Below, piece after piece: positions 18,092 through 25,980 of a stretch of 64,000 bases of DNA (position 1 is the stretch's first letter; the number at the start of each line of letters is the position of its first letter). The stretch is from Paracoccus sulfuroxidans (lineage in GTDB: Bacteria > Pseudomonadota > Alphaproteobacteria > Rhodobacterales > Rhodobacteraceae): NCBI RefSeq assembly GCF_007830335.1, contig NZ_VLKU01000003.1, forward strand, positions 124,001 to 188,000. The letters are read 5' to 3'. The notes beneath the pieces are model-generated. The model was given only the letters and a program-made list of their open reading frames with translations. It searched no databases and was not told where the DNA came from. The position numbers and the translations under genes are program-made.

Positions 18092-18103
18092 ATCATATAT
18101 GAT
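18092..18103. promoter_or_regulatory. AT-rich palindrome in the divergent transketolase/gldA-like promoter region
   Basis: ATCATATATGAT is a perfect twelve-base palindrome within an AT-rich island (about 18063-18118) of a GC-rich region. TTGACT at 18067-18072 resembles a -35 element for the plus strand, though a -10 at the right distance is only approximate. Position between divergent operons suggests a GntR operator. The regulator could be either of the two FCD-type proteins nearby. Confidence 0.45.
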
Positions 18104-18132
18104 ATGTGATGCGGAAAAGTGGGAGAGCCGCC

Positions 18133-19218
18133 GTGATCGTCTTCGGATCGCCGTCAAGATATGTGCAGGGTGCCGGAGCGCTGGATCGCATCGGGACCGA
18201 GCTCGCGCGCATGGGCGGCTCCGTCGCGCTGGTGATCGACCCGGTGATCGAGGCCCGCCACGGCGCGGCGATCCGCGTGGCCTGTGCGCACGCCGATGTC
18301 GCGCCGCAGATGCTGGTCTTTGGCGGCGAATGCACGGATGCCGAGATTGACCGGCTGGCGGCGGGGCTTTCAGACGCGCCCCGGATCGTCGGCGCGATTG
18401 GCGGCGGCAAATGCATCGATGCGGGCAAGGCTCTGGCGCATCGGCTGGGCGCGCGGGTGGTGACGGTGCCCAGCATCGCCTCGACCGACGCGCCAACCTC
18501 GCACAACTATGTGGTCTATGATGCGAATCACCAGATGGTCGCGGTCCGCAAACTGCCCCTGAACCCCGAGCTGGTGCTGGTCGATACCGCCGTCATTGCC
18601 GCCGCGCCCGTCCCGCTGTTTCTGGCCGGGATCGGCGATGCCATCGGCAAGATCCATGAGGTGCGCTGCTGCGCCGAGGCGGATGGGGCGAATATCTTCG
18701 GCGGGCGCTCGGCCCTGACGGCGGTGGCGCTGGCTCGCGCCTGCCACCAGATCATCCTGACCGATGGCGAAGCAGCGCTGGCCGCTGTCGCCCGCCAGAC
18801 CCCCGATGCCGCGCTTGAGCGCGTGGTCGAGGCGACCGTCCTGATGAGCGGGCTGGCCTTCGAAAGCGGCGGCCTGTCGGTTGCGCATTCGATGACGCGC
18901 GGCCTGACCGCGCTGGAGCCCTGGTCGCGGCAGATGCACGGGTTTCAGGTGGCCTATGCGAGTGTCGTCCAGATGCGCGCCCAGAGCGCGCCCGAGGCCG
19001 AAATCGACGCCTTTGCAGGCTTTTGCCGCCGCATCGGCCTGCCGGTCACGCTGGCAGATCTGGGCGGGCGCGCGGCCCGGCCCGATGAGATCGCCCGCAT
19101 TGCCGAGGCCACGATGACCGCGCCCCATATCGGCCATCTGCCGCAGCCCATCGACGTGGCGGGGCTGATCCGCGCCATTGACTGGGTCGAGGCGCGCTTT
19201 GCCAGGGTGCCCGCCTGA
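18133..19218 (+). CDS. Glycerol dehydrogenase-like iron/zinc alcohol dehydrogenase
   Basis: A 361-residue group III metal-dependent alcohol dehydrogenase of the GldA type, which normally interconverts glycerol and dihydroxyacetone with NAD. The GTG at 18133 is chosen because GGAGAG lies five bases upstream and the reading IVFGSPSRYVQGAGAL matches family N-termini. The Rossmann glycines are in AIGGGKCIDAGKALA. Metal ligands appear in GIGDAIGK (Asp), LSVAHSMTRG (His) and RQMHGFQVAYA (His). It is divergent from the split transketolase and convergent with the second GntR gene, whose stop lies eight bases away. It may act on dihydroxyacetone or another small ketone or polyol made in this island. 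Confidence 0.88.
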   Translation: MIVFGSPSRYVQGAGALDRIGTELARMGGSVALVIDPVIEARHGAAIRVACAHADVAPQMLVFGGECTDAEIDRLAAGLSDAPRIVGAIGGGKCIDAGKALAHRLGARVVTVPSIASTDAPTSHNYVVYDANHQMVAVRKLPLNPELVLVDTAVIAAAPVPLFLAGIGDAIGKIHEVRCCAEADGANIFGGRSALTAVALARACHQIILTDGEAALAAVARQTPDAALERVVEATVLMSGLAFESGGLSVAHSMTRGLTALEPWSRQMHGFQVAYASVVQMRAQSAPEAEIDAFAGFCRRIGLPVTLADLGGRAARPDEIARIAEATMTAPHIGHLPQPIDVAGLIRAIDWVEARFARVPA

Positions 19219-19226
19219 TGGCGGCG

Positions 19227-19901
19227 CTAGTCGCGGACATGGGCCAGAAGCCCGGCGCCGCCCCCTTCGATGTCCATGTTCAGCGCCTCATAAGCGCCGT
19301 CGGGATCCTTGTTGCGGATCGCCGTGACGATGCGCACATGCGGATGCGGGTCCCAGTTCGGCGGCAGCCCGCCATCGTAAAGATGCGACAAAAGCGGCCC
19401 GCAGCGGACCCAAAGGTTCGACACGACCTCGTAGGACACGGGCAGGCCCGCGATCTCGCAAAGCTTCAGGTGAAACTTGGTGTTGAGGCCGATGGCGCGG
19501 GAAAACTCGCCCGCATCCTGCGCGACGACAAGGTCGACATGCACCTGTTCCAGCTCGTCCACGGCTTCGGGGGTGGCGGTCAGCGCGGCCTGACGCGCGG
19601 CATTGCCCTCAAGAAAGCCGCGGATCTTGCGCACCTCGATCAGCGTCGCCCGCGTCAGATGCGGGACCGAGATCCGGCCGCGCCCGTCCATCTCCAGCGC
19701 GTGCTCGGTCACCAGACGCAGCAGCGCCTCGCGCATCGGGGTCGCGCTGATTCCAAAGCTTTTCGAGATCGGGCGCAGGGGCAATTCATCCCCCGGCTTC
19801 ATCCGGCCCTCCATCAGCGCCTCGCGCAGATTGGTATAGGCAAGCTCGCTAAGGTTCTGGCGTTGAATGGGTTTTATCCACTCGCTGGTTGCTGGCTCCA
19901 A
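19227..19901 (-). CDS. GntR-family regulator, FCD subfamily
   Basis: A 224-residue regulator with a winged-helix N-terminus (about residues 15-80, including LSELAYTNLREALMEGRMKPGDEL and SATPMREALLRLV) and an FCD domain. Histidines suitable for ligand or metal binding occur in NTKFHLKL and DPHPHVRI. It is divergent from the eleven-gene catabolic operon beginning at 20031 and is the likely regulator of it. A pair of TTATAAC repeats lies in the region between them. It differs clearly in sequence from the GntR gene at 14692, so the island probably has two separate control circuits. Confidence 0.91.
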   Translation of the reverse strand: MEPATSEWIKPIQRQNLSELAYTNLREALMEGRMKPGDELPLRPISKSFGISATPMREALLRLVTEHALEMDGRGRISVPHLTRATLIEVRKIRGFLEGNAARQAALTATPEAVDELEQVHVDLVVAQDAGEFSRAIGLNTKFHLKLCEIAGLPVSYEVVSNLWVRCGPLLSHLYDGGLPPNWDPHPHVRIVTAIRNKDPDGAYEALNMDIEGGGAGLLAHVRD

Positions 19902-19942
19902 ATTTTCCCCCGCTCGGTTGCCGCCAAAGCGGCGGATTGGAA

Positions 19943-19974
19943 TTGACTTAGTGTTATAACATGTGGCTTATAAC
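19943..19974 (+). promoter_or_regulatory. Candidate promoter and GntR operator for the catabolic operon
   Basis: TTGACT at 19943-19948 resembles a -35 element, and an AT-rich TTATAA at 19968-19973 may serve as -10 with spacing somewhat long (19). Two TTATAAC copies (19954-19960 and 19968-19974) are spaced 14 bases start to start, and the first belongs to a perfect GTTATAAC palindrome. This fits a repressor site overlapping the promoter of the operon starting at 20031. Confidence 0.5.
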
Positions 19975-20030
19975 GCGTATTAATGGTGCATGCTAGCGGT
20001 GAGGAGCCAGCGGCACCAGTGGAGGGTTAC

Positions 20031-21080
20031 ATGCTTGCGCTGCGCAAAAACATACCCGGCCCGGGGGCCGAGCTGGTCCGGTGTGGCCAAAGCGAGCCGC
20101 TCGCCTCGGGCGAGATCCGGGTCGATGTGCGCGCGGCCGGGATTTGCGGCAGCGATCTGCATGCCCATGCCTGGGATGCGTCCTATGCTTTCATGTCGCC
20201 CTTTCTGCCCCTGACATTGGGGCACGAGTTTTCCGGAGTTGTTGCAGCCGTTGCACCTGATGTTACCGAAATCTCGGTCGGAGACAGCATCGTCTGTTGG
20301 CCAACCGTGACCTGTGGCACTTGTGCCGCGTGTCGGGCGGGGCGTCCGGGCGGCTGTGAGGCGCGCCGGGTCATCGGCCTGCATCGCGACGGCGGCTTTG
20401 CCGACAGCGTGCGGATGCCTGCAGCGAACGCGCTGCGCCTGCCTGACGGCCTGCCGCTGGACGTGGCAGCGCTGACCGAACCGCTGGCGGTGTCGATCAA
20501 TGCGGTCGATGTGGCGGGCGTCGCGAAAGGCGACCGCGTGGTGGTGCTGGGGCCGGGGCCCATCGGCATGGGCATCGCGCTTGTCGCGCAGGCGCGCGGC
20601 GCGGATGTGCTGCTGGCGGGCTTTCGCGATGATGCGCGGCTGGCGTTGGCGCGGGACATGGGCCTCAAGGCCGTGGCCGATCTGGCGCAGGTCACTTTGG
20701 CCGAGGCCGCGCAGGCGCATTTCGGCGGCGCGCCGGATGTCGTTCTTGAGGCCACGGGCCACGCTTCCAGCGTGACCGAGGGGCTGGCGATCCTGCGTCC
20801 GGGCGGCGTGTTGGCGGTGGTCGGCATCCATGCCCAGCCGCTGTCTTTGGACTTGAACCTGCTGGTGCGCGGCAAGAAGCAGCTGCGCGGCGCGCATGAT
20901 TCGACCCCGCAGGCCTTTGCCGAGGCGATTGCGCGCCTCGCGGCCGAGCCCGGTCTTTACGCCCGAATGATCACCCACCGGCTGCCGCTCGCGCAGGCCG
21001 AGGACGGGTTCGCGCTGGCCCGTCAGGGTGCGGCGCTGAAAGTGATGCTTTTCCCTGGGGAGGTTAAGGAAAATGTCTGA
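20031..21080 (+). CDS. Zinc-dependent alcohol dehydrogenase (MDR family)
   Basis: A 349-residue medium-chain dehydrogenase of the sorbitol/threonine dehydrogenase kind. Catalytic zinc ligands appear in GICGSDLHAHAW and GHEFSG. The structural zinc site is the cysteine set C-x2-C-x2-C-x7-C around CGTCAACRAGRPGGC. The NAD-binding turn is VVLGPGPIGMG. The ATG at 20031 is chosen because GGAGGG lies four bases upstream. An earlier in-frame ATG at 19983 sits in the operator region. It is the first gene of the large operon and overlaps the next gene by eight bases. Substrate is unknown, probably a polyol or hydroxyacid. Confidence 0.9.
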   Translation: MLALRKNIPGPGAELVRCGQSEPLASGEIRVDVRAAGICGSDLHAHAWDASYAFMSPFLPLTLGHEFSGVVAAVAPDVTEISVGDSIVCWPTVTCGTCAACRAGRPGGCEARRVIGLHRDGGFADSVRMPAANALRLPDGLPLDVAALTEPLAVSINAVDVAGVAKGDRVVVLGPGPIGMGIALVAQARGADVLLAGFRDDARLALARDMGLKAVADLAQVTLAEAAQAHFGGAPDVVLEATGHASSVTEGLAILRPGGVLAVVGIHAQPLSLDLNLLVRGKKQLRGAHDSTPQAFAEAIARLAAEPGLYARMITHRLPLAQAEDGFALARQGAALKVMLFPGEVKENV

Positions 21081-22083
21081 AGCCGGGACTTTGTCCGTCA
21101 TCGCGACCCGCGCTGGCGGTCCCGAGGTGCTTGCACTGGTGCGCCGCGAATTGCCGTCGCTGAAACCGGGCGAGATGCGCGTGCGCGTCCACGCCGCCGG
21201 GGTGAACCGCCCCGATGCGATGCAGCGCGCCGGAAACTATCCGCCGCCGCCCGGCGTGACCGATGTGCTGGGGCTGGAACTGGCGGGTGAGGTGATCGAG
21301 ACCGCCGCCGATGTGACCCGCTTCCAGCCCGGCGACCGCGTCATGGCGCTGGTCGCGGGCGGCGCCTATGCCGAGGAAGCCGTGGTGCAGGCCGATGTCT
21401 GCATCCCCGTTCCGGCGGGCCTGTCTATGATCGAGGCGGCAGGCATCCCCGAGACCTATTTCACCGTCTGGAGCAACCTGTTCCAACGTGCCGGTCTGAA
21501 GGCGGGTGAGACCGTGCTTCTGCATGGCGGCACATCGGGCATCGGCGTCACGGCGACGCTGCTGGCCCGCGCCGTCGGGGCACGGATGATCACCACCTGC
21601 GGCTCGGACGACAAATGCGCGGCCTCGATCGCGCTGGGGGCCTCGGCCTCGATCAACTATCGCACGCAGGATTTCGTGGCCGAGGGCCGGGCGCTGACCG
21701 AAGGACGCGGCCCCGAGGTCGTCGTCGACATGGTTGGCGGCAGCTATATGCAGCGCAACCTTGAGCTGGTGGCCGAGGATGGCCGCATCGCCCAGATCGC
21801 CTTCCAGCAGGGCGCGCGCGCCGACATGGACATGGGCCCGCTGCTGTTCAAGCGGCTGACCCTTTCCGGTTCGACCCTGCGGGCGCGGCCGATCCCGATG
21901 AAGGCCGCGCTGACCCGCGCCGTGGAGGCCGAGGTCATCCCGCTGATCATGGAAAAGGGCGCTCGTCCGGCCATCGATTCCGTCTTTGATCTGACCGATG
22001 TGCAGTCCGCGCACGCCCATCTCGAAGCGTCGGCCCATACCGGCAAGATCATCCTGAAAACCGCCGCCTGCACCGAGGAGTGA
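21073..22083 (+). CDS. Quinone oxidoreductase-like protein (PIG3-type MDR)
   Basis: A zinc-free MDR enzyme of 336 residues. HAAGVNRPDAMQRAGNYPPPPGVTDVLGLELAGEV is the start signature of NADPH:quinone oxidoreductases of the PIG3 type (given here in one run only for the first part: HAAGVNRPDAMQRAG). LLHGGTSGIGVTATLLARA is the NADPH-binding turn. No structural zinc cysteines are present. In a catabolic operon it may reduce an enone or quinone-like intermediate. It overlaps the preceding dehydrogenase by eight bases and is followed four bases later by the ThDP enzyme. Confidence 0.88.
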   Translation: MSEAGTLSVIATRAGGPEVLALVRRELPSLKPGEMRVRVHAAGVNRPDAMQRAGNYPPPPGVTDVLGLELAGEVIETAADVTRFQPGDRVMALVAGGAYAEEAVVQADVCIPVPAGLSMIEAAGIPETYFTVWSNLFQRAGLKAGETVLLHGGTSGIGVTATLLARAVGARMITTCGSDDKCAASIALGASASINYRTQDFVAEGRALTEGRGPEVVVDMVGGSYMQRNLELVAEDGRIAQIAFQQGARADMDMGPLLFKRLTLSGSTLRARPIPMKAALTRAVEAEVIPLIMEKGARPAIDSVFDLTDVQSAHAHLEASAHTGKIILKTAACTEE

Positions 22084-22087
22084 TCCG

Positions 22088-23812
22088 ATGAAAGACGCAA
22101 ATCTCCGCTCGAACCGCAGCGGCGCACATGTTCTGGCCGAGGCGCTGCAGCGCCATGGCGTGACGCAGGTGTTCGGCCAGTCGATCCCCTCGGCCTTCTT
22201 CCTTGCGGCGCCTGATTACGGCATCCGTCAGGTCGGCTACCGGACCGAGAACGGTGGCGCGGCCATGGCCGATGCCTTCGCCCGCATCTCGGGTCAGGTG
22301 GCGGTGGTGACCGCGCAGAACGGCCCGGCGGCGACGTTGCTGGTGCCGGGGCTGGCCGAGGCGCTGAAAGCCTCGATCCCGGTCGTGGCCATCGTGCAGG
22401 ACGTGAGCCGCCTGCACACCGACAAGAACGCGTTTCAGGAACTGGACCATCTGGCCCTGTTCAGCGGCGTGGCGAAATGGGTCCGCCGCGTGACCGAGAT
22501 CTCGCGGATCGAGGATTACGTCGACATGGCCTTCGCCGCCGCCGCGACCGGCCGCGCCGGTCCGGCGGTCCTGCTGGTGCCGCTGGATATTCTGGACGAA
22601 CTGCGCGCAGGCGTGCCGCAGACCCCGCGTCAGGCCTCGCTGGGTCGCTATCCGCTGGACCCGGTCGCGCCCGATCCGGCCCGCGTGGCCGAGGCGGCGG
22701 CGCTGCTGGCCGGGGCCGAACGCCCGCTGGTCATCGCCGGTGGCGGCGTGCACAGCGCCCGCGCCTACGCCGCCTTGGGCGAATTGCAGGAACTGGGCTT
22801 CCCGATTGCCACCACCGTCATGGGCAAGGGTGCCGTCGATGAGACGCATCCGCTGACGCTGGGCATCGCCGGTTACTTCATGGGCCCCGGCGCCCGCGCG
22901 GCCGAGCTTGCGCAGATGGTGCGCGAGGCCGATGTGATCCTGCTGGTCGGCAATCGCACCAACCAGAACGGCACCGACAGCTGGAAGCTTTACCCGGAAG
23001 GGGCGCGCTATATTCAGCTCGACATCGACGGCAGCGAGGTTGGTCGCAACTATGAGGCGCTGCGCCTTGTGGGCGACGCGCGCCTTGGGCTTGAGGCGCT
23101 GGTCGCGGCGCTGAAAGGCAAGGATCTTTCGGCCCGGGCCGCCGCCCGTCCGGGCGTCGAGGCTGAGATCGCCGAAGGTCTGGCCAAGGGGGCCGCTGCC
23201 CGCGACGCGCGTCGCAATTCCGACGCCAGCCCGCTGCGTCCCGAGCGTGTCGTGGCCGAGATCGACAGGCTGATCGGGCCGGATGCCATCGTGGTGGCCG
23301 ACGCCTCTTACTCCTCGATCTGGGTGGCCGATGGCATCACCATCCGCCAGCCCGGCCAGCGCGTGCTGACGCCGCGTGGCCTTGCGGGTCTGGGCTGGGG
23401 TCTGCCCTATGCGCTTGGCGCGAAGGCCGCGCAGCCCGATGCGCCGGTCGTCTGCCTGACCGGCGATGGCGGCTTTGCCCATGTCTGGGGCGAAATCGAG
23501 ACCTCGAAGCGGATGAACCTGCCGGTCGTGGTCGTGGTGCTGAACAACCAGATCCTCGGCTATCAGAAACACGCCGAGCTGACGCTGTTCGGCGCGCATA
23601 CCGACGTGGTGCATTTCCAGCCTGTTGACCACGCAGCTATTGCGCGTGCCTGCGGCGTCGAAGGCATCCGCATCGACAATCCGGCCGATCTTCCGGCCGC
23701 ACTTGAGACGGCGCTTTCGTCCAATGTCCTGACCGTCATCGACGTCGTCACCGACGAGCGCGCCTATCCGCCTGTCACCAGCTTCACCGGCAAACAGGCG
23801 CTGGACTACTGA
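22088..23812 (+). CDS. ThDP-dependent enzyme of the acetolactate synthase superfamily
   Basis: A 574-residue protein with the three-domain ThDP fold. The N-terminal domain has the activating glutamate in YRTENGGAAMADAFAR, and TAQNGPAATLLVPGLAEA follows. The central domain contains PLVIAGGGVHSARAYAAL. The C-terminal ThDP motif begins GDGGFAHVWGEIET and ends VVVLNN. It is not obviously acetolactate synthase, since no regulatory subunit is adjacent and the context is catabolic. Superfamily members include decarboxylases, carboligases, sulfoacetaldehyde acetyltransferase, and ring-opening hydrolases such as IolD. In this operon a C-C bond cleavage is the most reasonable role. GAGGAG lies upstream of the ATG. 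Confidence 0.88.
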   Translation: MKDANLRSNRSGAHVLAEALQRHGVTQVFGQSIPSAFFLAAPDYGIRQVGYRTENGGAAMADAFARISGQVAVVTAQNGPAATLLVPGLAEALKASIPVVAIVQDVSRLHTDKNAFQELDHLALFSGVAKWVRRVTEISRIEDYVDMAFAAAATGRAGPAVLLVPLDILDELRAGVPQTPRQASLGRYPLDPVAPDPARVAEAAALLAGAERPLVIAGGGVHSARAYAALGELQELGFPIATTVMGKGAVDETHPLTLGIAGYFMGPGARAAELAQMVREADVILLVGNRTNQNGTDSWKLYPEGARYIQLDIDGSEVGRNYEALRLVGDARLGLEALVAALKGKDLSARAAARPGVEAEIAEGLAKGAAARDARRNSDASPLRPERVVAEIDRLIGPDAIVVADASYSSIWVADGITIRQPGQRVLTPRGLAGLGWGLPYALGAKAAQPDAPVVCLTGDGGFAHVWGEIETSKRMNLPVVVVVLNNQILGYQKHAELTLFGAHTDVVHFQPVDHAAIARACGVEGIRIDNPADLPAALETALSSNVLTVIDVVTDERAYPPVTSFTGKQALDY

Positions 23813-23833
23813 ACAACACCAGGGAGTGAATGA

Positions 23834-25033
23834 ATGAAACTGACGAAATTCCTGATGGGCGCGGCCATGGGCCTGGCCCTTGCCTCGCCCGCTTTCGCCG
23901 ATGTCAAATTCGGCTCGCTTTATCCGATCAGCGGCCCGCTGGCCCTGCTGGGCGAGGAAAGCGCACGCGGTCTGGAACTGGCCGTGGACGAGGTCAACGC
24001 CGCCGGTGGCATCAAGGGCGAAAAGATCGTGCTCGAGCGCGGCGACGCCGTTGACAACAACCAGGCCACTGGCGAAGCGCGCCGCCTGATCTCTCTGGTC
24101 GGTGTGAAGGCGATCTTCGGCACCTATTCCTCGGCCCGCGTGATTGCTGCCTCGCAGGTCAGCGAACTGGCGGGCGTGCCCTATTTCGAACTGGGCGCGG
24201 TGGCCGATGAAGTGACCGGCCGTGGCCTGACCTACCTGTTCCGCACCAACCCGACGGCGGCGAACATGGGCAAGGATTCCATCGAGATGCTGGCCAATGC
24301 CATCGCCCCCGGCCTTGGCAAGGACCCGAAGGACCTGAAGATCGGCATCATCTATGAAGACTCGTCCTATGGCACCTCGGTCGCCGGTCACCAGGACGCG
24401 AACGCCAAGGCCAACGGCCTGAACGTGGTGCTGAAGTCGGGCTATCCGGCGAACACCGTCGACATGTCCTCGCTGGTGCTGGAACTGCGCGAGAAGGGCG
24501 TCGATGTGGTCCTGCAGACCTCGTACCAGAACGACTCGGTGCTGTTCCTGCAGCAGTCGAACGAGGCGGGCTACAAGCCGCTGGCGATCATCGGCGGTGG
24601 CGGCGGCTACTCGATGCAGCCGACGGCCGATGCGGTCGGGCATGACGTGATCGAAGGCGTCTATGACGTCGACTTCACCCAGTTCGAGGTGAACCACGAC
24701 GCGACCCCGGGGCTCGACAAGTTCGTCGAGGCCTATAAGGCGAAATACGGCACCGACCCGCGCTCGGGCCATTCGCTGAACAACTATGTCGGCGCGAAGG
24801 TCGTGCTTGAGGCGCTGAACGCAGGCGAGGGCTTCGAGCCCGACCAGATCGTCGCCGCCGTCAAGGCCATCGACGTGGCCGACGGCACCACCGCCGCAGG
24901 CTATGGCGTCAAGTTCGGGGAAAACAACCAGAACGAACGCGCCAGCATGATGGGCATGCAGTGGCAGGACGGCAAGCTGGTCACGGTTTACCCCGAAAGC
25001 GCCGCCGTGACGGACATGCGCTTCGGCAAATGA
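23834..25033 (+). CDS. ABC transporter substrate-binding protein, branched-chain amino acid (HAAT) type
   Basis: A 399-residue periplasmic binding protein with a clear signal peptide (MKLTKFLMGAAMGLALASPAFA). The mature part starts DVKFGSLYPISGPLALLGEESARGLELAVDEVNAAGG, the usual opening of LivJ-like proteins (only its pattern matters). Segments LAGVPYFELGAVADEVTGRGL and VVLQTSYQNDSVLFLQ are family-typical. Members of this class import not only Leu/Ile/Val but also amides, aromatic acids and cyclic compounds, so the ligand need not be an amino acid. It lies 21 bases after the ThDP enzyme. A stable hairpin separates it from the permease genes. Confidence 0.9.
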   Translation: MKLTKFLMGAAMGLALASPAFADVKFGSLYPISGPLALLGEESARGLELAVDEVNAAGGIKGEKIVLERGDAVDNNQATGEARRLISLVGVKAIFGTYSSARVIAASQVSELAGVPYFELGAVADEVTGRGLTYLFRTNPTAANMGKDSIEMLANAIAPGLGKDPKDLKIGIIYEDSSYGTSVAGHQDANAKANGLNVVLKSGYPANTVDMSSLVLELREKGVDVVLQTSYQNDSVLFLQQSNEAGYKPLAIIGGGGGYSMQPTADAVGHDVIEGVYDVDFTQFEVNHDATPGLDKFVEAYKAKYGTDPRSGHSLNNYVGAKVVLEALNAGEGFEPDQIVAAVKAIDVADGTTAAGYGVKFGENNQNERASMMGMQWQDGKLVTVYPESAAVTDMRFGK

Positions 25034-25040
25034 TGATACC

Positions 25041-25064
25041 GGGGCGGCCTTGACCAGCCGCCCC
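25041..25064 (+). promoter_or_regulatory. Intercistronic hairpin between binding protein and permease
   Basis: GGGGCGGC and GCCGCCCC form a perfect eight-base stem with an eight-base loop in the 53-base gap before the LivH-like gene. The run after it is CCC then TTT and C-rich, so it is a poor full terminator. It probably protects the upstream mRNA or partly attenuates, allowing more binding protein than membrane subunits. Confidence 0.6.
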
Positions 25065-25086
25065 CCTTTCCCCGGGGAAGCCTGTA

Positions 25087-25971
25087 ATGACGACCTTTCT
25101 GCAAGTTCTTTTGAACGGCCTCATGCTTGGTGGGCTGTTCGCGATTGTCGCCATCGGCCTGACGCTGATTTTCGGCATTGTCAAAGTGGTGAACTTCGCC
25201 CACGGCGAATTCCTGATGGCGGGCATGTTCGTGACATGGCTGATCACCACGCGGCTGGGGCTTCATCCCTATGCATCCGTCATCATCGTCGTCCCGATGA
25301 TGTTCCTCTTGGGTGCCTTGACCCAGAGGCTGCTGATCCAGCCCCTGATGTCGGCCGAGGACGATCACGTCCAGATCTTCGCCACGGTTGGCCTGTCGAC
25401 GGCGATGATCAACCTTGCCCTGCTGATCTTTGGCGCGGATATCGCCAATACGCCGAACTTCGGCCTGCGCACCCCGATCGAGATCGGCCCGGTCCGCGTG
25501 CTGACCGGCCAGCTTTACATCTTCATCGCCGCCATCATCCTGGTCATCGCGCTGCAGCTGTTCCTGAAGAACAGCCAGACCGGCCGCGCCATTCGCGCCG
25601 TCGCCCAGCACCGCGTTGCAGCCGAGCTGATGGGTGTCAACGTGCCGCGCATCTATATCCTCAGCTTCGGTCTGGGTGCCGCCTGCGTCGGTCTGGCCGC
25701 CGTGCTGATCGCGCCGCTTTACCCGACCTCGTCGAACATCGGGACCTATTTCGTGCTGACCGCCTTCGTCGTCGTGGTTCTGGGCGGGCTCGGCTCGATC
25801 CCGGGCGCGTTCTTCGGCGCGCTGGTCATCGGGCTCGTGGATTCGCTGTCGGGCTTCTACATCGGCTCGGACCTGCGCGAGGCCGTAGTCTTCGGCATCT
25901 TCCTTCTCATCCTCATCCTGAAGCCTTCCGGTCTGTTCGGCAAGCGGATGACCCTTTCGCATCTGTCCTGA
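25087..25971 (+). CDS. ABC transporter permease, LivH type
   Basis: A 294-residue integral membrane permease of the branched-chain amino acid transport class. It opens with LLNGLMLGGLFAIVAIGLTLIFGI, and KVVNFAHGEFLMAGMFV is the diagnostic LivH sequence. The cytoplasmic coupling loop is NSQTGRAIRAVAQHRVAAELMGVN, followed by GLAAVLIAPLY and VVLGGLGSIPGAFFGAL. About eight membrane helices are expected. It forms the translocation pore with the LivM-like half of the next gene product. Confidence 0.93.
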   Translation: MTTFLQVLLNGLMLGGLFAIVAIGLTLIFGIVKVVNFAHGEFLMAGMFVTWLITTRLGLHPYASVIIVVPMMFLLGALTQRLLIQPLMSAEDDHVQIFATVGLSTAMINLALLIFGADIANTPNFGLRTPIEIGPVRVLTGQLYIFIAAIILVIALQLFLKNSQTGRAIRAVAQHRVAAELMGVNVPRIYILSFGLGAACVGLAAVLIAPLYPTSSNIGTYFVLTAFVVVVLGGLGSIPGAFFGALVIGLVDSLSGFYIGSDLREAVVFGIFLLILILKPSGLFGKRMTLSHLS

Positions 25972-25980
25972 GGAAACCAC

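Noticed and set aside
22088..23812. Annotation of the ThDP gene as acetolactate synthase (ilvB)
   Set aside because: There is no adjacent ilvN and the gene sits in a catabolic operon. The superfamily motifs alone do not support a biosynthetic role.
22049..24772. A 907-codon open frame opposite the ThDP enzyme and the binding-protein gene
   Set aside because: The opposite strand has two complete, motif-bearing genes. The antisense product has low-complexity composition and no domain.
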